In this document: piece after piece, positions 7,991 through 16,795 of the stretch | Numbering within the stretch: the first letter of the stretch is position 1 | Layout of the letters: each line of letters opens with the position of its first letter | Assembly: GCF_904424705.1 (NCBI RefSeq) | Contig: NZ_CAJGBF010000001.1 | Location: 186,001-250,000 of the forward strand | Length of the DNA: 64,000 bases | Direction: 5' to 3' | DNA from: Rossellomorea arthrocnemi | GTDB taxonomy: Bacteria; Bacillota; Bacilli; Bacillales; Bacillaceae_B | Translations under genes and position numbers: made by a program | Notes under the pieces: model-generated | What the model was told of the DNA's origin: nothing | What the model saw: only the letters and a program-made list of their open reading frames with translations | Databases searched by the model: none

Positions 7991-8004
7991 CGGAGTGGTT
8001 TCGG

Positions 8005-8156
8005 TCATGAATCGGGAATGATGTTGGTGCGGTTTAGCCATTCCTTTACGACAGAACGTTGCCCGCTACCATTATTACAAAACATTCCAGATCAGACAAT
8101 CTTTTCTTTTAGTTCCCGGATGTGTGCCTCACTCAGAAAAGAGAGGCTATTGGTAA
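8005..8156 (-). pseudogene. Stop-interrupted small reading frame after the DUF3231 gene
   Basis: Directly after the DUF3231 stop, one frame reads SLSFLSEAHIRELKEKIV, meets a TGA, and continues in the same frame with MFCNNGSGQRSVVKEWLNR to a TGA at 8005. The first half looks like a coding amphipathic helix. It could be a small gene broken by one stop, or a second short gene starting at the ATG at 8085 with a poor ribosome-binding site. Confidence 0.25.
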
Positions 8157-9185
8157 TCAGTTAGTTCCTTCCTGCTTCTTTTTAACGAGTGTTTCTTTAT
8201 CCAGTATTCCTGGGGGCTGCTCAAGCCAATTATTATCTATCATGATTGTCGCGCCATCTTTGGCATATTGAGCTATTTCTAAGGAAAGCCGTTCATAATT
8301 GATGACGAGATCACTTCTTTGACTTGCCGCGGCAGCTGTTGCATAATTTCCGATCCCTGCCGTACCTAACAAAGTAAAATGAAACATAATAAGTTTATCT
8401 GAGAATGGGGAGACCGTTGAATCAGTGAGGGCAATATCGGAAGACATCGGCACTTGAACATTGTTTTCTGATAATGCAGAAGAAAAAATCTTGACGTGCT
8501 TCTCTGAAATTTCTTTTCCTCTAAGCATATATTTTTGAATTTCTTTTCTTGGTGAGATTTGAGCAAAACTTAGAGCTAATTTTAATCCAATTAAGTTGGT
8601 TTGAATATTCATGTGCAGATGTGAAATTTCAATCGCATTCACTGGTCTCTGTTTACTAAATAGATTAAAACCACTTAAGTACTTTTTACTGTCCACAAAA
8701 TCCGTTTCTTGCGGGTAGGAAATATACGGAGAACGAGTATATAATCCCATCTCTAAAAGCAGTTCAATACTTTGATCATATAAATCGGAAACCGCTATAA
8801 GACCATTTCTGAAATATGTCCGAATATCTTTCCTTGCACTCATGGATATCATCCCACTGTATCCGAGCATGCCAACTTTAGCCATCTGGTGTATGTAAAA
8901 GAGAATGAATGAATCTGAATATAAACGGGGTGCTGATACATTTACATCTTGTTCAGAAAATCCAGTGGGTGCAGGCAAATCTTCTTTTTCAAAAATTTCT
9001 CTAAGTGTGGAGAGGTCATTGTCCGCGATGGAAAAAGCCCTTTCAACTACTGCATGGATTCTCTGATCTTCAACCGTTTTTAGAAAATGAATTAGAAAAC
9101 AACAGGACATGCTATTATTCATGTACGCTGTCCATAGAGAAGCGATTTCTGAAGCAGTTAAGTTAGCTTTGTGATTATCTACCAT
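8157..9185 (-). CDS. DUF3231 family protein (duplicated ferritin-like helical bundle)
   Basis: The 342-residue protein has two similar halves, about 1-165 and 175-335. Each begins with a helix of the type LTASEIASLWTAYMNNS or VNAIEISHLHMNIQTN and ends with a glycine-containing helix near FHFTLLGTAGIGNY. This doubled four-helix arrangement is the DUF3231 family, found in spore-formers and without an assigned function. The family is also represented by a partial gene at the far end of this window. The ATG gives the full family length. Confidence 0.75.
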   Translation of the reverse strand: MVDNHKANLTASEIASLWTAYMNNSMSCCFLIHFLKTVEDQRIHAVVERAFSIADNDLSTLREIFEKEDLPAPTGFSEQDVNVSAPRLYSDSFILFYIHQMAKVGMLGYSGMISMSARKDIRTYFRNGLIAVSDLYDQSIELLLEMGLYTRSPYISYPQETDFVDSKKYLSGFNLFSKQRPVNAIEISHLHMNIQTNLIGLKLALSFAQISPRKEIQKYMLRGKEISEKHVKIFSSALSENNVQVPMSSDIALTDSTVSPFSDKLIMFHFTLLGTAGIGNYATAAAASQRSDLVINYERLSLEIAQYAKDGATIMIDNNWLEQPPGILDKETLVKKKQEGTN

Positions 9186-9480
9186 GCGGAAGCCTCCATT
9201 ATCGAATAGGAATAGTAAAAATAGTTAAGAAATAACCTTAAAATTCCTCTTTAGATTGTCCTAATGAAACGGGGATTATACTAACGATGACTGTAATAAA
9301 AACGGTTGATGAATAATTTTGAGAATATCGGTGGGTGATTTGAGATATGGTGTGGGGCATACAACTTATATCGATGGAAAAACACCTAAGATTGCCTGTT
9401 TTGACTGTAATCGGAAATTTTAAGTGGTGAGGAAGCCAAATTTGAGGTCCAATCATAGAGTGAACATGACCTCGCCTGGT

Positions 9481-9608
9481 AATCGTGCGGGTTGGAACGA
9501 CAATCAAGCGGGTTTTCGAATAATCATGCCAGTTTCAGGATAATCATGCTGGATTTGAAGTAATCATGCCAGTTTCATCCATAATCGTGCCGGATTGTCG
9601 AATTTTTT
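9481..9608 (+). repeat. Six-unit degenerate array, AATCATGC type
   Basis: Units start at 9481, 9502, 9522, 9542, 9562 and 9583. The head is AATC(A/G)(T/A)GC with a G/T-rich tail. The final unit is AATCGTGCCGGATTGTCGAA plus a T-run. The rest of the 470-base gap (9186-9480) shows no clear gene; a weak AATCAT-like copy may lie near 9451. Confidence 0.85.
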
Positions 9609-9623
9609 TACCACCATTCAATA

Positions 9624-9648
9624 AGGACGGTACATGTTGTACCGTCCT
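9624..9648 (-). terminator. Terminator of the PadR/HAAS operon
   Basis: A perfect 10-base stem AGGACGGTAC / GTACCGTCCT with a 5-base loop lies 8 bases beyond the HAAS gene stop. The U-tract on the minus strand is weak (TTATTG). Confidence 0.65.
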
Positions 9649-9655
9649 GATTGAC

Positions 9656-10417
9656 CTAATTATTAATTGGCGGTGAATGCTTCTCCTTTATTATAAGAAA
9701 GACAAAGTACCCACCTATAAGTACAGGAAGAGAAATGGCACTCATGATGAGTTTTGTTTCTTCAGTCAAGGAGCTATTTTGAATAAGCATTTCCGGTACA
9801 TTGAGAAGGACTGCCAATACGATCATAATCCAGGTTTTAGACCAGTAAGACACGCTAATGATGACAACGATCGCTAGAACCAAAGCAAAAAGTCTTCCTA
9901 TTCCCTCTAGCTCTATTGTCGGTCCCACTATGGTTTGGCTAAGAAATAACAACCCCGTTAACATTGCGACCGGCCCCCCTCCAAGAATCAAGAATAACGT
10001 CCATTCTTTCCTTTTAGTAACCTGATGACTTGAAACATATTTAAAGACGGTCGCCGTGCAAAATAAAAATCCGATTATGACAATTGGGTATCCAATCAAT
10101 ACAAATAAGGAGTACTCCAAATCCCGGCTTAACGCATCCTTCAAAACAATAAAAGAAAGGGCACCAAGTAATACCATTACGATATACTTGAAGATATTTC
10201 TATAATCCATTGGCATCTCGGCAGAAATTTGGTCCATGTATTGTTTTGGCGTTAAACCCGTTACCTCCTCTACACTCTTCCCATGCTTTTCTGCTTCGAC
10301 TAAATGGTCTTCTAATTCTCCAACGATCTCATCGACTTCGTTTTCGTTTTTCCCGCTAGAAATCAGATAGATTCGCAGATTTCCTAAAAACTCTTCGCTC
10401 TTATGAGATAACTGCAT
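9656..10417 (-). CDS. HAAS-domain membrane protein paired with a PadR regulator
   Basis: The 253-residue protein starts with a soluble alpha-helical region (about residues 1-70) of the HAAS type, including SEEFLGNLRIYL, VDEIVGELEDHLVEAE and PKQYMDQIS. At least five membrane helices follow from about residue 78. HAAS proteins are typically encoded directly after PadR repressors, and here the gap is two bases. The start is the ATG behind GGAGGAGTAAGG, not an in-frame upstream one. The pair probably forms a membrane-signal module; the ligand is unknown. Confidence 0.7.
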   Translation of the reverse strand: MQLSHKSEEFLGNLRIYLISSGKNENEVDEIVGELEDHLVEAEKHGKSVEEVTGLTPKQYMDQISAEMPMDYRNIFKYIVMVLLGALSFIVLKDALSRDLEYSLFVLIGYPIVIIGFLFCTATVFKYVSSHQVTKRKEWTLFLILGGGPVAMLTGLLFLSQTIVGPTIELEGIGRLFALVLAIVVIISVSYWSKTWIMIVLAVLLNVPEMLIQNSSLTEETKLIMSAISLPVLIGGYFVFLIIKEKHSPPINN

Positions 10418-10419
10418 CC

Positions 10420-10743
10420 TTACTCCTCCTCCAGTAGTTGATTTACGCTTAAAGAGACTTCTCTCCACCTTTGTTTAAAGTCTTCCAACTCTCCTTCCCC
10501 TTTTGGAGTGATATAATAATATTTCCGTTTTGGTCCCCCAGAAGGCATTTCTTTCTGTCGGGCTATCACAAGGCCATCTTTTTTCATACGAAGGAGCAAA
10601 GGATAAATGCTTCCTTCTTTGACCATTTTGAATCCATTGGCCTCAAGTTTCTCCATCATTTCATACCCATACACTTCGCCATTTGCAATGATGGAAAGCA
10701 GACATCCTTCAAGAATCCCTTTTAATAATTGACTGGATGACAT
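10420..10743 (-). CDS. PadR-family transcriptional regulator
   Basis: A 107-residue winged-helix protein with the full PadR core. It starts SSQLLKGILEGCLLSII, continues with GEVYGYEMMEKLEANGF, a recognition region GSIYPLLLRMKKDGLV, and the wing GGPKRKYYYITPKGEGEL. There is only a short C-terminal helix for dimerisation, as in the short PadR subgroup. It likely represses its own operon with the HAAS protein. The start follows AAGGGGGAT. Confidence 0.9.
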   Translation of the reverse strand: MSSSQLLKGILEGCLLSIIANGEVYGYEMMEKLEANGFKMVKEGSIYPLLLRMKKDGLVIARQKEMPSGGPKRKYYYITPKGEGELEDFKQRWREVSLSVNQLLEEE

Positions 10744-10887
10744 GATCGATCCCCCTTCCCAGTAGGCAGCTCAACTATATTGCAAAACAAGTTAGTTACT
10801 CAAAAAAATATTAAGGGAAAAACAAGGTGCAATTAAATACAGATACACTTTACTAGATAATGGAAATTAAAACAACCCCTTAAACAA

Positions 10888-10909
10888 AGGTCCGTCCCTC
10901 AACGGACCT
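10888..10909. repeat. GGTCCGTCCC-type palindrome, probable terminator
   Basis: AGGTCCGT pairs with ACGGACCT around a CCCTCA loop. It belongs to the same family as palindromes near 43.9 and 52.6 kb. It lies 5 bases past the stop of a minus-strand gene, where it may act as a terminator, although no long U-run follows. Confidence 0.55.
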
Positions 10910-10913
10910 CTGC

Positions 10914-11204
10914 TTATTCCCCATTCCGCTTTTTCCTGAGTGAATAGATATATAAGACAGGCACAAGCCCGCTGATTAGAACGACCAAACCAACTATTAA
11001 CCCATCTGTTATTTCCGTGGTTTCCGGTAAAGAGGTGACTCCCCCGAACACTACCGCCAAAGTGATCACGACTGCAATTGAAATCACCAGACCTTTTTTT
11101 GGATCGACCTTCTCCGCTTCATAGTCTGTACTGATGCTCATTGACAGATACGCTGAAACAATAGTTGTCATAATAAAAAGGAACCATAGAGGATTATCCG
11201 TCAT
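10914..11204 (-). CDS. Membrane protein of an Xre-regulated operon
   Basis: A 96-residue protein with three hydrophobic segments, about 5-22, 40-57 and 68-88, and a basic tail (SLRKKRNGE). Its ATG overlaps the stop of the preceding small gene (ATGA), so it is translationally coupled as the third gene of the operon. Small multi-helix membrane proteins behind a short Xre repressor are common in Bacillus. The function is unknown. Confidence 0.6.
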   Translation of the reverse strand: MTDNPLWFLFIMTTIVSAYLSMSISTDYEAEKVDPKKGLVISIAVVITLAVVFGGVTSLPETTEITDGLIVGLVVLISGLVPVLYIYSLRKKRNGE

Positions 11205-11329
11205 CCCAGCCCCGATGTTATAAAGTCATAGGCAAGGATCCCGATAATGCCTGCGCTTTGAAACAGGAACAACACTCTAATATTCTTTAAGTTTTGTAGT
11301 TTGAGTCGTTCATCTGTAATTTTCTTCAA
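11201..11329 (-). CDS. 42-residue single-helix membrane protein
   Basis: A TTG start follows GGAGGAG at good spacing, one base after the stop codon of the Xre regulator. The product has a basic, helical start (KKITDERLKLQNLKNIR) and a single hydrophobic segment VLFLFQSAGIIGILAYDFI. Its stop overlaps the next ATG. A longer frame extends back into the regulator gene but lacks its own ribosome-binding site. Confidence 0.55.
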   Translation of the reverse strand: MKKITDERLKLQNLKNIRVLFLFQSAGIIGILAYDFITSGLG

Positions 11330-11330
11330 C

Positions 11331-11540
11331 TTACTCCTCCCCCTTTTCAATCCAAAACACTTCATCCAGTGTCTTTCCGACGACATAACAAATTTCCAGA
11401 CATAAGTTCAAGGATGGATTGTATGCCCCTTTCTCGATTAGGCTAATCGTCTGCCTGGTGACCCCCACCTTATTTGCCAGCAGTTGCTGGGTTAAATTTT
11501 TTTCAACACGGGAAACCTTTACTTTGTTTTCCATATACAT
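11331..11540 (-). CDS. Short Xre-family repressor
   Basis: A 69-residue stand-alone helix-turn-helix of the Cro/C1 type. It has SRVEKNLTQQLLANKVGV, the recognition helix TRQTISLIEKGAYNPSL and the closing CLEICYVVGKTLDEVFW. This matches the small YozG/YgzD-like regulators that head operons of small membrane proteins. It probably represses itself and the two genes after it. No operator could be defined with confidence. Confidence 0.85.
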   Translation of the reverse strand: MYMENKVKVSRVEKNLTQQLLANKVGVTRQTISLIEKGAYNPSLNLCLEICYVVGKTLDEVFWIEKGEE

Positions 11541-11664
11541 CCAACCCCTCTAACATTCATCGTAACATATATGTGTCATTATGAAATATATATATTACAT
11601 TCTTCAACAAAAAAAAGACTCCTCAGAATCTTTTCTGTTGGTGTCCTCTCCCCTCTCATTTCTA

Positions 11665-12306
11665 TTATGTATGAGTCACACCTGGTACCTCAACCTCAAT
11701 CAACACCTCTTCCCCCCATTCGCATTCCAAGAGTTTCAGCTTTCCTTTCGAAGAAAAATCCGACGGCATCAATCCATTCAGAGGTATAGAGGAAGACGCG
11801 ATACCGAGTTCCTGATACGTTTCACCAATCAACTTACTGCACGTATAGTCTTTTCTCTTTGAAGGGATGGAGAAGAACCTTCCTTCGATTACCTCTTCAA
11901 TCATGTTCCATTCTGTCGGGTTGGGAATTCCATGGACTTCTTTCATGTAACGGACCAATTTCTGTTGGTCCAGGGGGCGATCAAGAGTCAGAGTTCTCCA
12001 GGCATAGGCTGGCGGCTTATATGGGACAACATCCTGACCATAGGTTTGAAGTCGATCAAGAAGTTTCACGATTTTCGGACCGGTCAAGTGGTCATGCATG
12101 AACTCGTCTTCCAAATTTGTTAAGGCAGTGGACTCCCAAAAGAAGACTTCTCCTTTAGGATCCGGCCGAAAAACCATTCCGACGTGAGACCACATACTAT
12201 GCTCCAAGGATTCCACCATTTTACTAATTTGATATTGTCCGCTGAAAAGGATGAGGTCCCCTGTCTTAAGTGCAGGGTAAAGGGTATTAAAGGTTTCAGA
12301 TTTCAT
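11665..12306 (-). CDS. YiiX/YaeF-type permuted papain-like amidase
   Basis: The 213-residue protein has the order of motifs expected for circularly permuted NlpC/P60 enzymes: a first strand LKTGDLILFSGQ, a catalytic His in MWSHVGMVF near residue 42, and a catalytic Cys in DYTCSKLIGETY near residue 161. Such enzymes cleave amide bonds in cell-wall or lipid substrates. There is no signal peptide, so it may act in the cytosol or at the membrane face. It is divergent from the diguanylate cyclase gene. Confidence 0.7.
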   Translation of the reverse strand: MKSETFNTLYPALKTGDLILFSGQYQISKMVESLEHSMWSHVGMVFRPDPKGEVFFWESTALTNLEDEFMHDHLTGPKIVKLLDRLQTYGQDVVPYKPPAYAWRTLTLDRPLDQQKLVRYMKEVHGIPNPTEWNMIEEVIEGRFFSIPSKRKDYTCSKLIGETYQELGIASSSIPLNGLMPSDFSSKGKLKLLECEWGEEVLIEVEVPGVTHT

Positions 12307-12345
12307 TATTTTTCTCCTTTTTCCAATTTTATCATAACGAGTCTA

Positions 12346-12354
12346 TGCTATAAT
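12346..12354 (+). promoter_or_regulatory. Extended -10 promoter of the diguanylate cyclase gene
   Basis: TGCTATAAT is a perfect TATAAT hexamer with the extended TGn element, 34 bases before the start codon. No convincing -35 hexamer is visible, which is usual for extended -10 promoters. Confidence 0.55.
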
Positions 12355-12388
12355 CATACAGTATTAAGTAAATTTAGGAGCCTTTTTT

Positions 12389-14488
12389 ATGAAAAAATTC
12401 GTGGTCCTGCTTTTCATAACCTTTGCTTTCTCTGTCATATTCGTACCTGGCGTTTCTGCTTACGCGTCGGTCACTATTCCGGATTCCCTCAAAGAATTGG
12501 ATCTCACTAACCAACTCGAAATCTATTTGGATCAGGATCACCTATCCGATCAACAGATCCTGAATAAGGGCGGCGAATTTGTCCCTTTGTCCAAATCGAA
12601 TCCTTCCGGGGACATATCAGATACCGTCTACTGGCTGAAAGTGAATCTTGAAAATGATACACGCCGGCAGCGGGATCTTCTCCTGGAAATCAAGAAACCT
12701 CATCTAAGCTCGGTCACATTGTTTTCCCTCGAACATGATCGGCTCTTGAAAGAAGATACAGTGGGTTACCGCTATCCCTTTGACAAGAGAGACTATAAAC
12801 ATCGTAACCTTGTCTTGACACTGAATCTTAAACCGAACGTATCCACTACCTATTTTTTAAAAATCGAAACAGATAGTTTCTTCCAGGCTCCCGTGTCGCT
12901 CTGGGATCCCATTGCCTTCTCGGAAGCCAACTATATGAATCAATCGTTCTTTGGCGTTTTTTACGGGATCATGCTTGCCATGATTCTATATAACACCTTC
13001 CTATTCCTATCTCTTAAGGAAAAAAGTTATCTTTATTACATATTGTTTGTTTCGGGATTTACGATGATGCAGGCGATCTGGGATGGATTTGCCTTTCAGT
13101 TTGTATGGGGGGACTTCCCGTGGTGGGCATTGAGATCCAATTCTTTTTTCATCATATGGACATCACTGTTCGCCCTTTTGTTTGCAAAACATTTTCTTCA
13201 TCTGAAAGAATATGCACCGGTTCTACATAAGGTTGTCACCATTTTCAATAAGGTCTGTGCCCTTTGCCTAGTACTCCCTTTCTTTGTCAGCATCGGTACT
13301 ATGACCATGATCAGTACCGTTTTGGCAACGGTATTCGTATTGTTTCTAATCGCCATCGCCTTGACAGTCAGGCTGAAGACAAGAGAAGCCAGATTCTATC
13401 TTACAGCCTGGTCACTGCTCTTTATCGGGGTTCTTCTTAACCTATTGTCCGCCTATCAGCTCGTTCCGTTAACGGACCTGTCGCTGTTCGCACCAAAGGT
13501 CGGAGCCGTCGTCGAGGTACTGGTTCTTTCCCTCGGTCTCGCTGATCAGATCAAGCGGATGAGGAAAGAAAAAGAACGCGAGACGAAGAAGTACTACGTC
13601 CAAACCCTTTTGCAAAACGCCGTTAAACAGATGTCTGCCGTGGAGGGTCTGGAAAGATTATCAGAGGAAGGGCTGCATTGTTTAATGGATGTGTCCCACT
13701 TTGAAAAGGGGTTCTATCTCACAAAGGAAGGGAAGGTACTGTCAAAAGTAAACGTGCCGGCAGAACTGGAGGATTTCTACATAAAGCAATATGTTTCGCT
13801 CAAAAATGGGAACGGAGATATTCTGGACGGTTCTACGTTCACGGTACCCATTACATGCGGATCACACACTGGACATTTCGTCATCTGGAGCACGCAGGAA
13901 GAAGTCGATCTTACGGTCATGGAAAGCTTCCTCCCTGCTTTCATCGAGCAGTTCACTTCCTTAATCGATCAGAAAGAGAAGATCCAGACCCTCAAAAAGT
14001 CTGCCATGAAAGATCACTTAACGAAACTGTTTAACCGGAAATACTTTCTGGAGAAAGCAAACGAAGTGTTTACAGAAACCGAACCTGCCTCTCTGTTATT
14101 GATCGACATCGACCACTTTAAAAAAATCAATGATCAATACGGCCACTTAGTCGGAGACGAGGCGATCATCTTTGCCGCTGACCTTATCAAGAAGGTCTTC
14201 CATGACAAAGGGATCGTCGGACGATTTGGCGGGGAAGAATTTATCGTGTTCTTAGAAAATGCTGAGGAACAACAGGCACTTGAAACGGCCAATCAGTTAC
14301 TTGAAGCATTCCGGCACGAGAGCTTACAGCTAGATGACGGCACATCCATTTACTTAACGGTGAGTATCGGATTCTGCTGCAGCCAGCCCCTCAGCTTTCT
14401 CACGATCGGTGAGATGATTCAGTTAGCAGACGAACAATTATATACGGCTAAACGGAACGGGCGGAATCAGGTAGCGGTTGGTTCATGA
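12389..14488 (+). CDS. 7TMR-DISM diguanylate cyclase
   Basis: A 699-residue receptor. It has a signal peptide at about 1-25, an extracellular DISMED2-like beta domain at about 40-165 with DTVYWLKVNLEN, seven membrane helices at about 185-390, a coiled linker, a GAF-like stretch, and a GGDEF domain at about 540-697. The active-site signature is GGEEF at residues 614-618, with DIDHFKKINDQYGH upstream, so it should make cyclic di-GMP. No EAL domain is attached. It would couple an external ligand to c-di-GMP output in the membrane. Confidence 0.9.
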   Translation: MKKFVVLLFITFAFSVIFVPGVSAYASVTIPDSLKELDLTNQLEIYLDQDHLSDQQILNKGGEFVPLSKSNPSGDISDTVYWLKVNLENDTRRQRDLLLEIKKPHLSSVTLFSLEHDRLLKEDTVGYRYPFDKRDYKHRNLVLTLNLKPNVSTTYFLKIETDSFFQAPVSLWDPIAFSEANYMNQSFFGVFYGIMLAMILYNTFLFLSLKEKSYLYYILFVSGFTMMQAIWDGFAFQFVWGDFPWWALRSNSFFIIWTSLFALLFAKHFLHLKEYAPVLHKVVTIFNKVCALCLVLPFFVSIGTMTMISTVLATVFVLFLIAIALTVRLKTREARFYLTAWSLLFIGVLLNLLSAYQLVPLTDLSLFAPKVGAVVEVLVLSLGLADQIKRMRKEKERETKKYYVQTLLQNAVKQMSAVEGLERLSEEGLHCLMDVSHFEKGFYLTKEGKVLSKVNVPAELEDFYIKQYVSLKNGNGDILDGSTFTVPITCGSHTGHFVIWSTQEEVDLTVMESFLPAFIEQFTSLIDQKEKIQTLKKSAMKDHLTKLFNRKYFLEKANEVFTETEPASLLLIDIDHFKKINDQYGHLVGDEAIIFAADLIKKVFHDKGIVGRFGGEEFIVFLENAEEQQALETANQLLEAFRHESLQLDDGTSIYLTVSIGFCCSQPLSFLTIGEMIQLADEQLYTAKRNGRNQVAVGS

Positions 14489-14490
14489 GT

Positions 14491-14518
14491 GGATCCAGGG
14501 GACAGGTCCCCTGGATCC
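14491..14518. terminator. Palindromic terminator after the diguanylate cyclase gene
   Basis: A 13-base perfect stem beginning GGATCCAGGGGAC with a 2-base loop starts two bases after the stop codon. The U-tract is short. It shares the GGGACNGGTCC core of other palindromes in the window. Confidence 0.6.
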
Positions 14519-14603
14519 TTTAGAAAACAAGCGATTCTACCATGCTCCAGAGTTGGGTTCGACCCGCGGGTGTGGATGGCCGGCGATTATGAACTGAGCC
14601 GGC

Positions 14604-15545
14604 TCAGATTAATCGCTCGGCTATTTCTTTTTCCATATCTTTTCCGTCGATATTCATGGGGGTTCTCCGATTCGAATGCAGAGCCATCGTCACGCTTAAT
14701 AATATCGTCATGGCGCCAACCAGTTGCATACCGCTCACTGACTCATTCAACACAATATATCCGACTACCATCGCTACAAACGGTTCTACATTCAATAGGA
14801 GTGATGTATTGGTTGAACCGACGTGTGAAATACAATGATTCCAAATCAGCGGGCATACACCGTGCATGATGATGGCGGTGAAGAAAAGCAGCAGCCAAAT
14901 ACTGAATGGAACCGCCCCAAGAAAAGACACTTCAGAGAATGGCAGAAAGGTCGTCAGCAAGATCAATCCCACCAAAGTTGAATAAAAGGTCAATAGAATA
15001 GAAGAGAGGGGTTTGGCATATCGTTCCACAAGTACCATGTACACAGAAAACGTCAGCATTGTAAGGAAGATATAGCCCTCTCCCGGACCGAATATGATGG
15101 TTCCTTTTTTCATGATGACCAGAAATACACCAACGAGACTGAGCAGGCTCCACATCCAGAAAAGTGGGCTTTTTTGTTCCTTGAACACAAGGGAATTAAT
15201 AAGGGATGTACAAATGGGTGCAGTAGCCAGAATCAAGGCAGCTGTTACGGGTGAGGCTTGGGTCAAACTTGCATAGAAGCTCCAATGATTCAAGGTCACA
15301 CCAATAAAGCCGATGAAAAGGAGCGGGACGATCACCGTTTTTACCGAACCTGCGAGTTTAATGGGTTTATAAAACCCTATCAACAGAAACAGGATAATAA
15401 AAACAAGACGTAAAAAAGCGATTTCCATCGCCTTGAAGTAGTGTACTAGAATCGCTCCGAAGATGAAGTTGCTCCCCCAGCAGATCACACAAAAAAGGAG
15501 GCCCATGTATAGATACACGGGCTTTCCAGTTAATCTTCCGTTCAT
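14604..15545 (-). CDS. EamA (DMT) family transporter
   Basis: A 313-residue protein with ten membrane helices in two EamA repeats of about 140 residues. It begins YLYMGLLFCVICWGSNFIFG, and the second repeat ends with the typical EPFVAMVVGYIVLNE. Members of this family export or import metabolites such as amino acids and nucleobase-related compounds. Its ATG overlaps the stop of an amidohydrolase gene by four bases, so it is the last gene of the minus-strand catabolic operon and may move a substrate or product of those enzymes. Confidence 0.8.
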   Translation of the reverse strand: MNGRLTGKPVYLYMGLLFCVICWGSNFIFGAILVHYFKAMEIAFLRLVFIILFLLIGFYKPIKLAGSVKTVIVPLLFIGFIGVTLNHWSFYASLTQASPVTAALILATAPICTSLINSLVFKEQKSPLFWMWSLLSLVGVFLVIMKKGTIIFGPGEGYIFLTMLTFSVYMVLVERYAKPLSSILLTFYSTLVGLILLTTFLPFSEVSFLGAVPFSIWLLLFFTAIIMHGVCPLIWNHCISHVGSTNTSLLLNVEPFVAMVVGYIVLNESVSGMQLVGAMTILLSVTMALHSNRRTPMNIDGKDMEKEIAERLI

Positions 15546-16777
15546 TTCACCAGCTCTTGAGTGCTCCAGAGAGACCCATAGACGACTTTCCCTTTGTTCA
15601 TTACGGCCACACGCTTCGGTCTTCTGGCCACTACCTCGGCTGAGGACACGGCATCAACGAAAATGAAGCTTGCCTCATCTTCCACCTTCGGCCACTTATA
15701 TTCACCCGTTTTCGTCAATGCCGTTTTTCCTCCAGTGATCCATTTCAGACTTTCACGCAAGGATACTTCATCGCTTTTTCGAGTCACCTGTCCGTATTTA
15801 TACACTTTCTCAAGCACGTCCCCGTGTCCCAACGGGCTCCAAGAATCATAGAATCCATCACAACCAAGATGGACCTTTACACCATGATCATCCAGTAGTC
15901 TGATAGGTGGGAGTGACTTGGTCAGTGGAATGGTGGACATAATCGCCACTCCGTTTTCTCTTAATCGATCTGCCAATTCTGCCTGTTTCACTTCGGGAAC
16001 ATCACCGATACAGAAGGCATGGCTGATGGCGGTCCGGTTCTGCCAATTGGATTCTTCCACCATATCCATCCACTTTTCGATCGTGTAGGTTCCCACATGG
16101 CCGCTGTCATGGAGATGGATGTCGACATCTGCATTGAATTCCGTTGCGATGTTCATGGTTTCATAGAGTGATGTTTCGATAGAGCGATCGATTCCGGCAG
16201 GGTCCAGTCCTCCTACCATGGTTGCACCGCTTCTCATGGCCTCTTTCATCAATGTCGGGACAGTTTCCCTTAATAATCCATGCTGCGGGAAGGCAATGAT
16301 ATCTGCCGTGACCGCATGCTTGTATTCTTCCAATGCCTCGATGACACCTTCGAGGTTCTTTAATCCGATGTACGGATCGATGTTTACATGGGTACGAATA
16401 TGGGTGGACCCGTTTGAAAGAATTTCGTCTATCATCCTCATCGCCCTTTGTTTGGTCGTCGGGGCGAGTTCATTCAGCTCCTCTGCTTCAAATTGCAGTC
16501 TTTCTTTCAGATTGTTAACCGGCTTCGTTGCTTTCCATCCTAGCGTCAAATACGTTTTGTCCAAATGGTTATGCATTTCTTGAAAGGTCGGGATGGCCAG
16601 GTGGCCTTTCACATCATAAATCACTTCAGCAGAATCAGGGATGGATTGTGTATGAGACAGCCGTTGAACAATCTTCCCTTCTTTGATCCCGAGATGAAAT
16701 AATGCCGTTTTGGTTTCCGTCATTCCATCGTGTTCCGTATTCCCGACTTCAAGCTTCACATTTTTCATCCAAATCAT
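15542..16777 (-). CDS. Cytosine-deaminase-like amidohydrolase, copy 2
   Basis: A 411-residue member of the metal-dependent amidohydrolase superfamily, closest in layout to CodA-type deaminases. The HxH pair is His69 and His71 in EMHNHLDKTYL. A later histidine motif is DVDIHLHDSGHVG, and the metal-binding aspartate lies in LGCDGFYDSWSP. The usual HxxE of cytosine deaminase is HLHD here, so substrate and chemistry may differ. It is encoded 18 bases after a paralogue of similar length, and is coupled to an EamA transporter. The exact substrate is unknown. Confidence 0.75.
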   Translation of the reverse strand: MIWMKNVKLEVGNTEHDGMTETKTALFHLGIKEGKIVQRLSHTQSIPDSAEVIYDVKGHLAIPTFQEMHNHLDKTYLTLGWKATKPVNNLKERLQFEAEELNELAPTTKQRAMRMIDEILSNGSTHIRTHVNIDPYIGLKNLEGVIEALEEYKHAVTADIIAFPQHGLLRETVPTLMKEAMRSGATMVGGLDPAGIDRSIETSLYETMNIATEFNADVDIHLHDSGHVGTYTIEKWMDMVEESNWQNRTAISHAFCIGDVPEVKQAELADRLRENGVAIMSTIPLTKSLPPIRLLDDHGVKVHLGCDGFYDSWSPLGHGDVLEKVYKYGQVTRKSDEVSLRESLKWITGGKTALTKTGEYKWPKVEDEASFIFVDAVSSAEVVARRPKRVAVMNKGKVVYGSLWSTQELVK

Positions 16778-16795
16778 CGAAATGTCTCCCCTCTA

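Noticed and set aside
9238..9507. An 89-codon minus-strand frame partly within the 9.5 kb array
   Set aside because: It includes repeat-array sequence, lacks a ribosome-binding site and has no coherent hydrophobic or helical pattern.
14489..14869. A 126-codon plus-strand frame directly after the diguanylate cyclase gene
   Set aside because: It begins in the terminator palindrome and runs antisense to the EamA gene; composition is that of a shadow frame.
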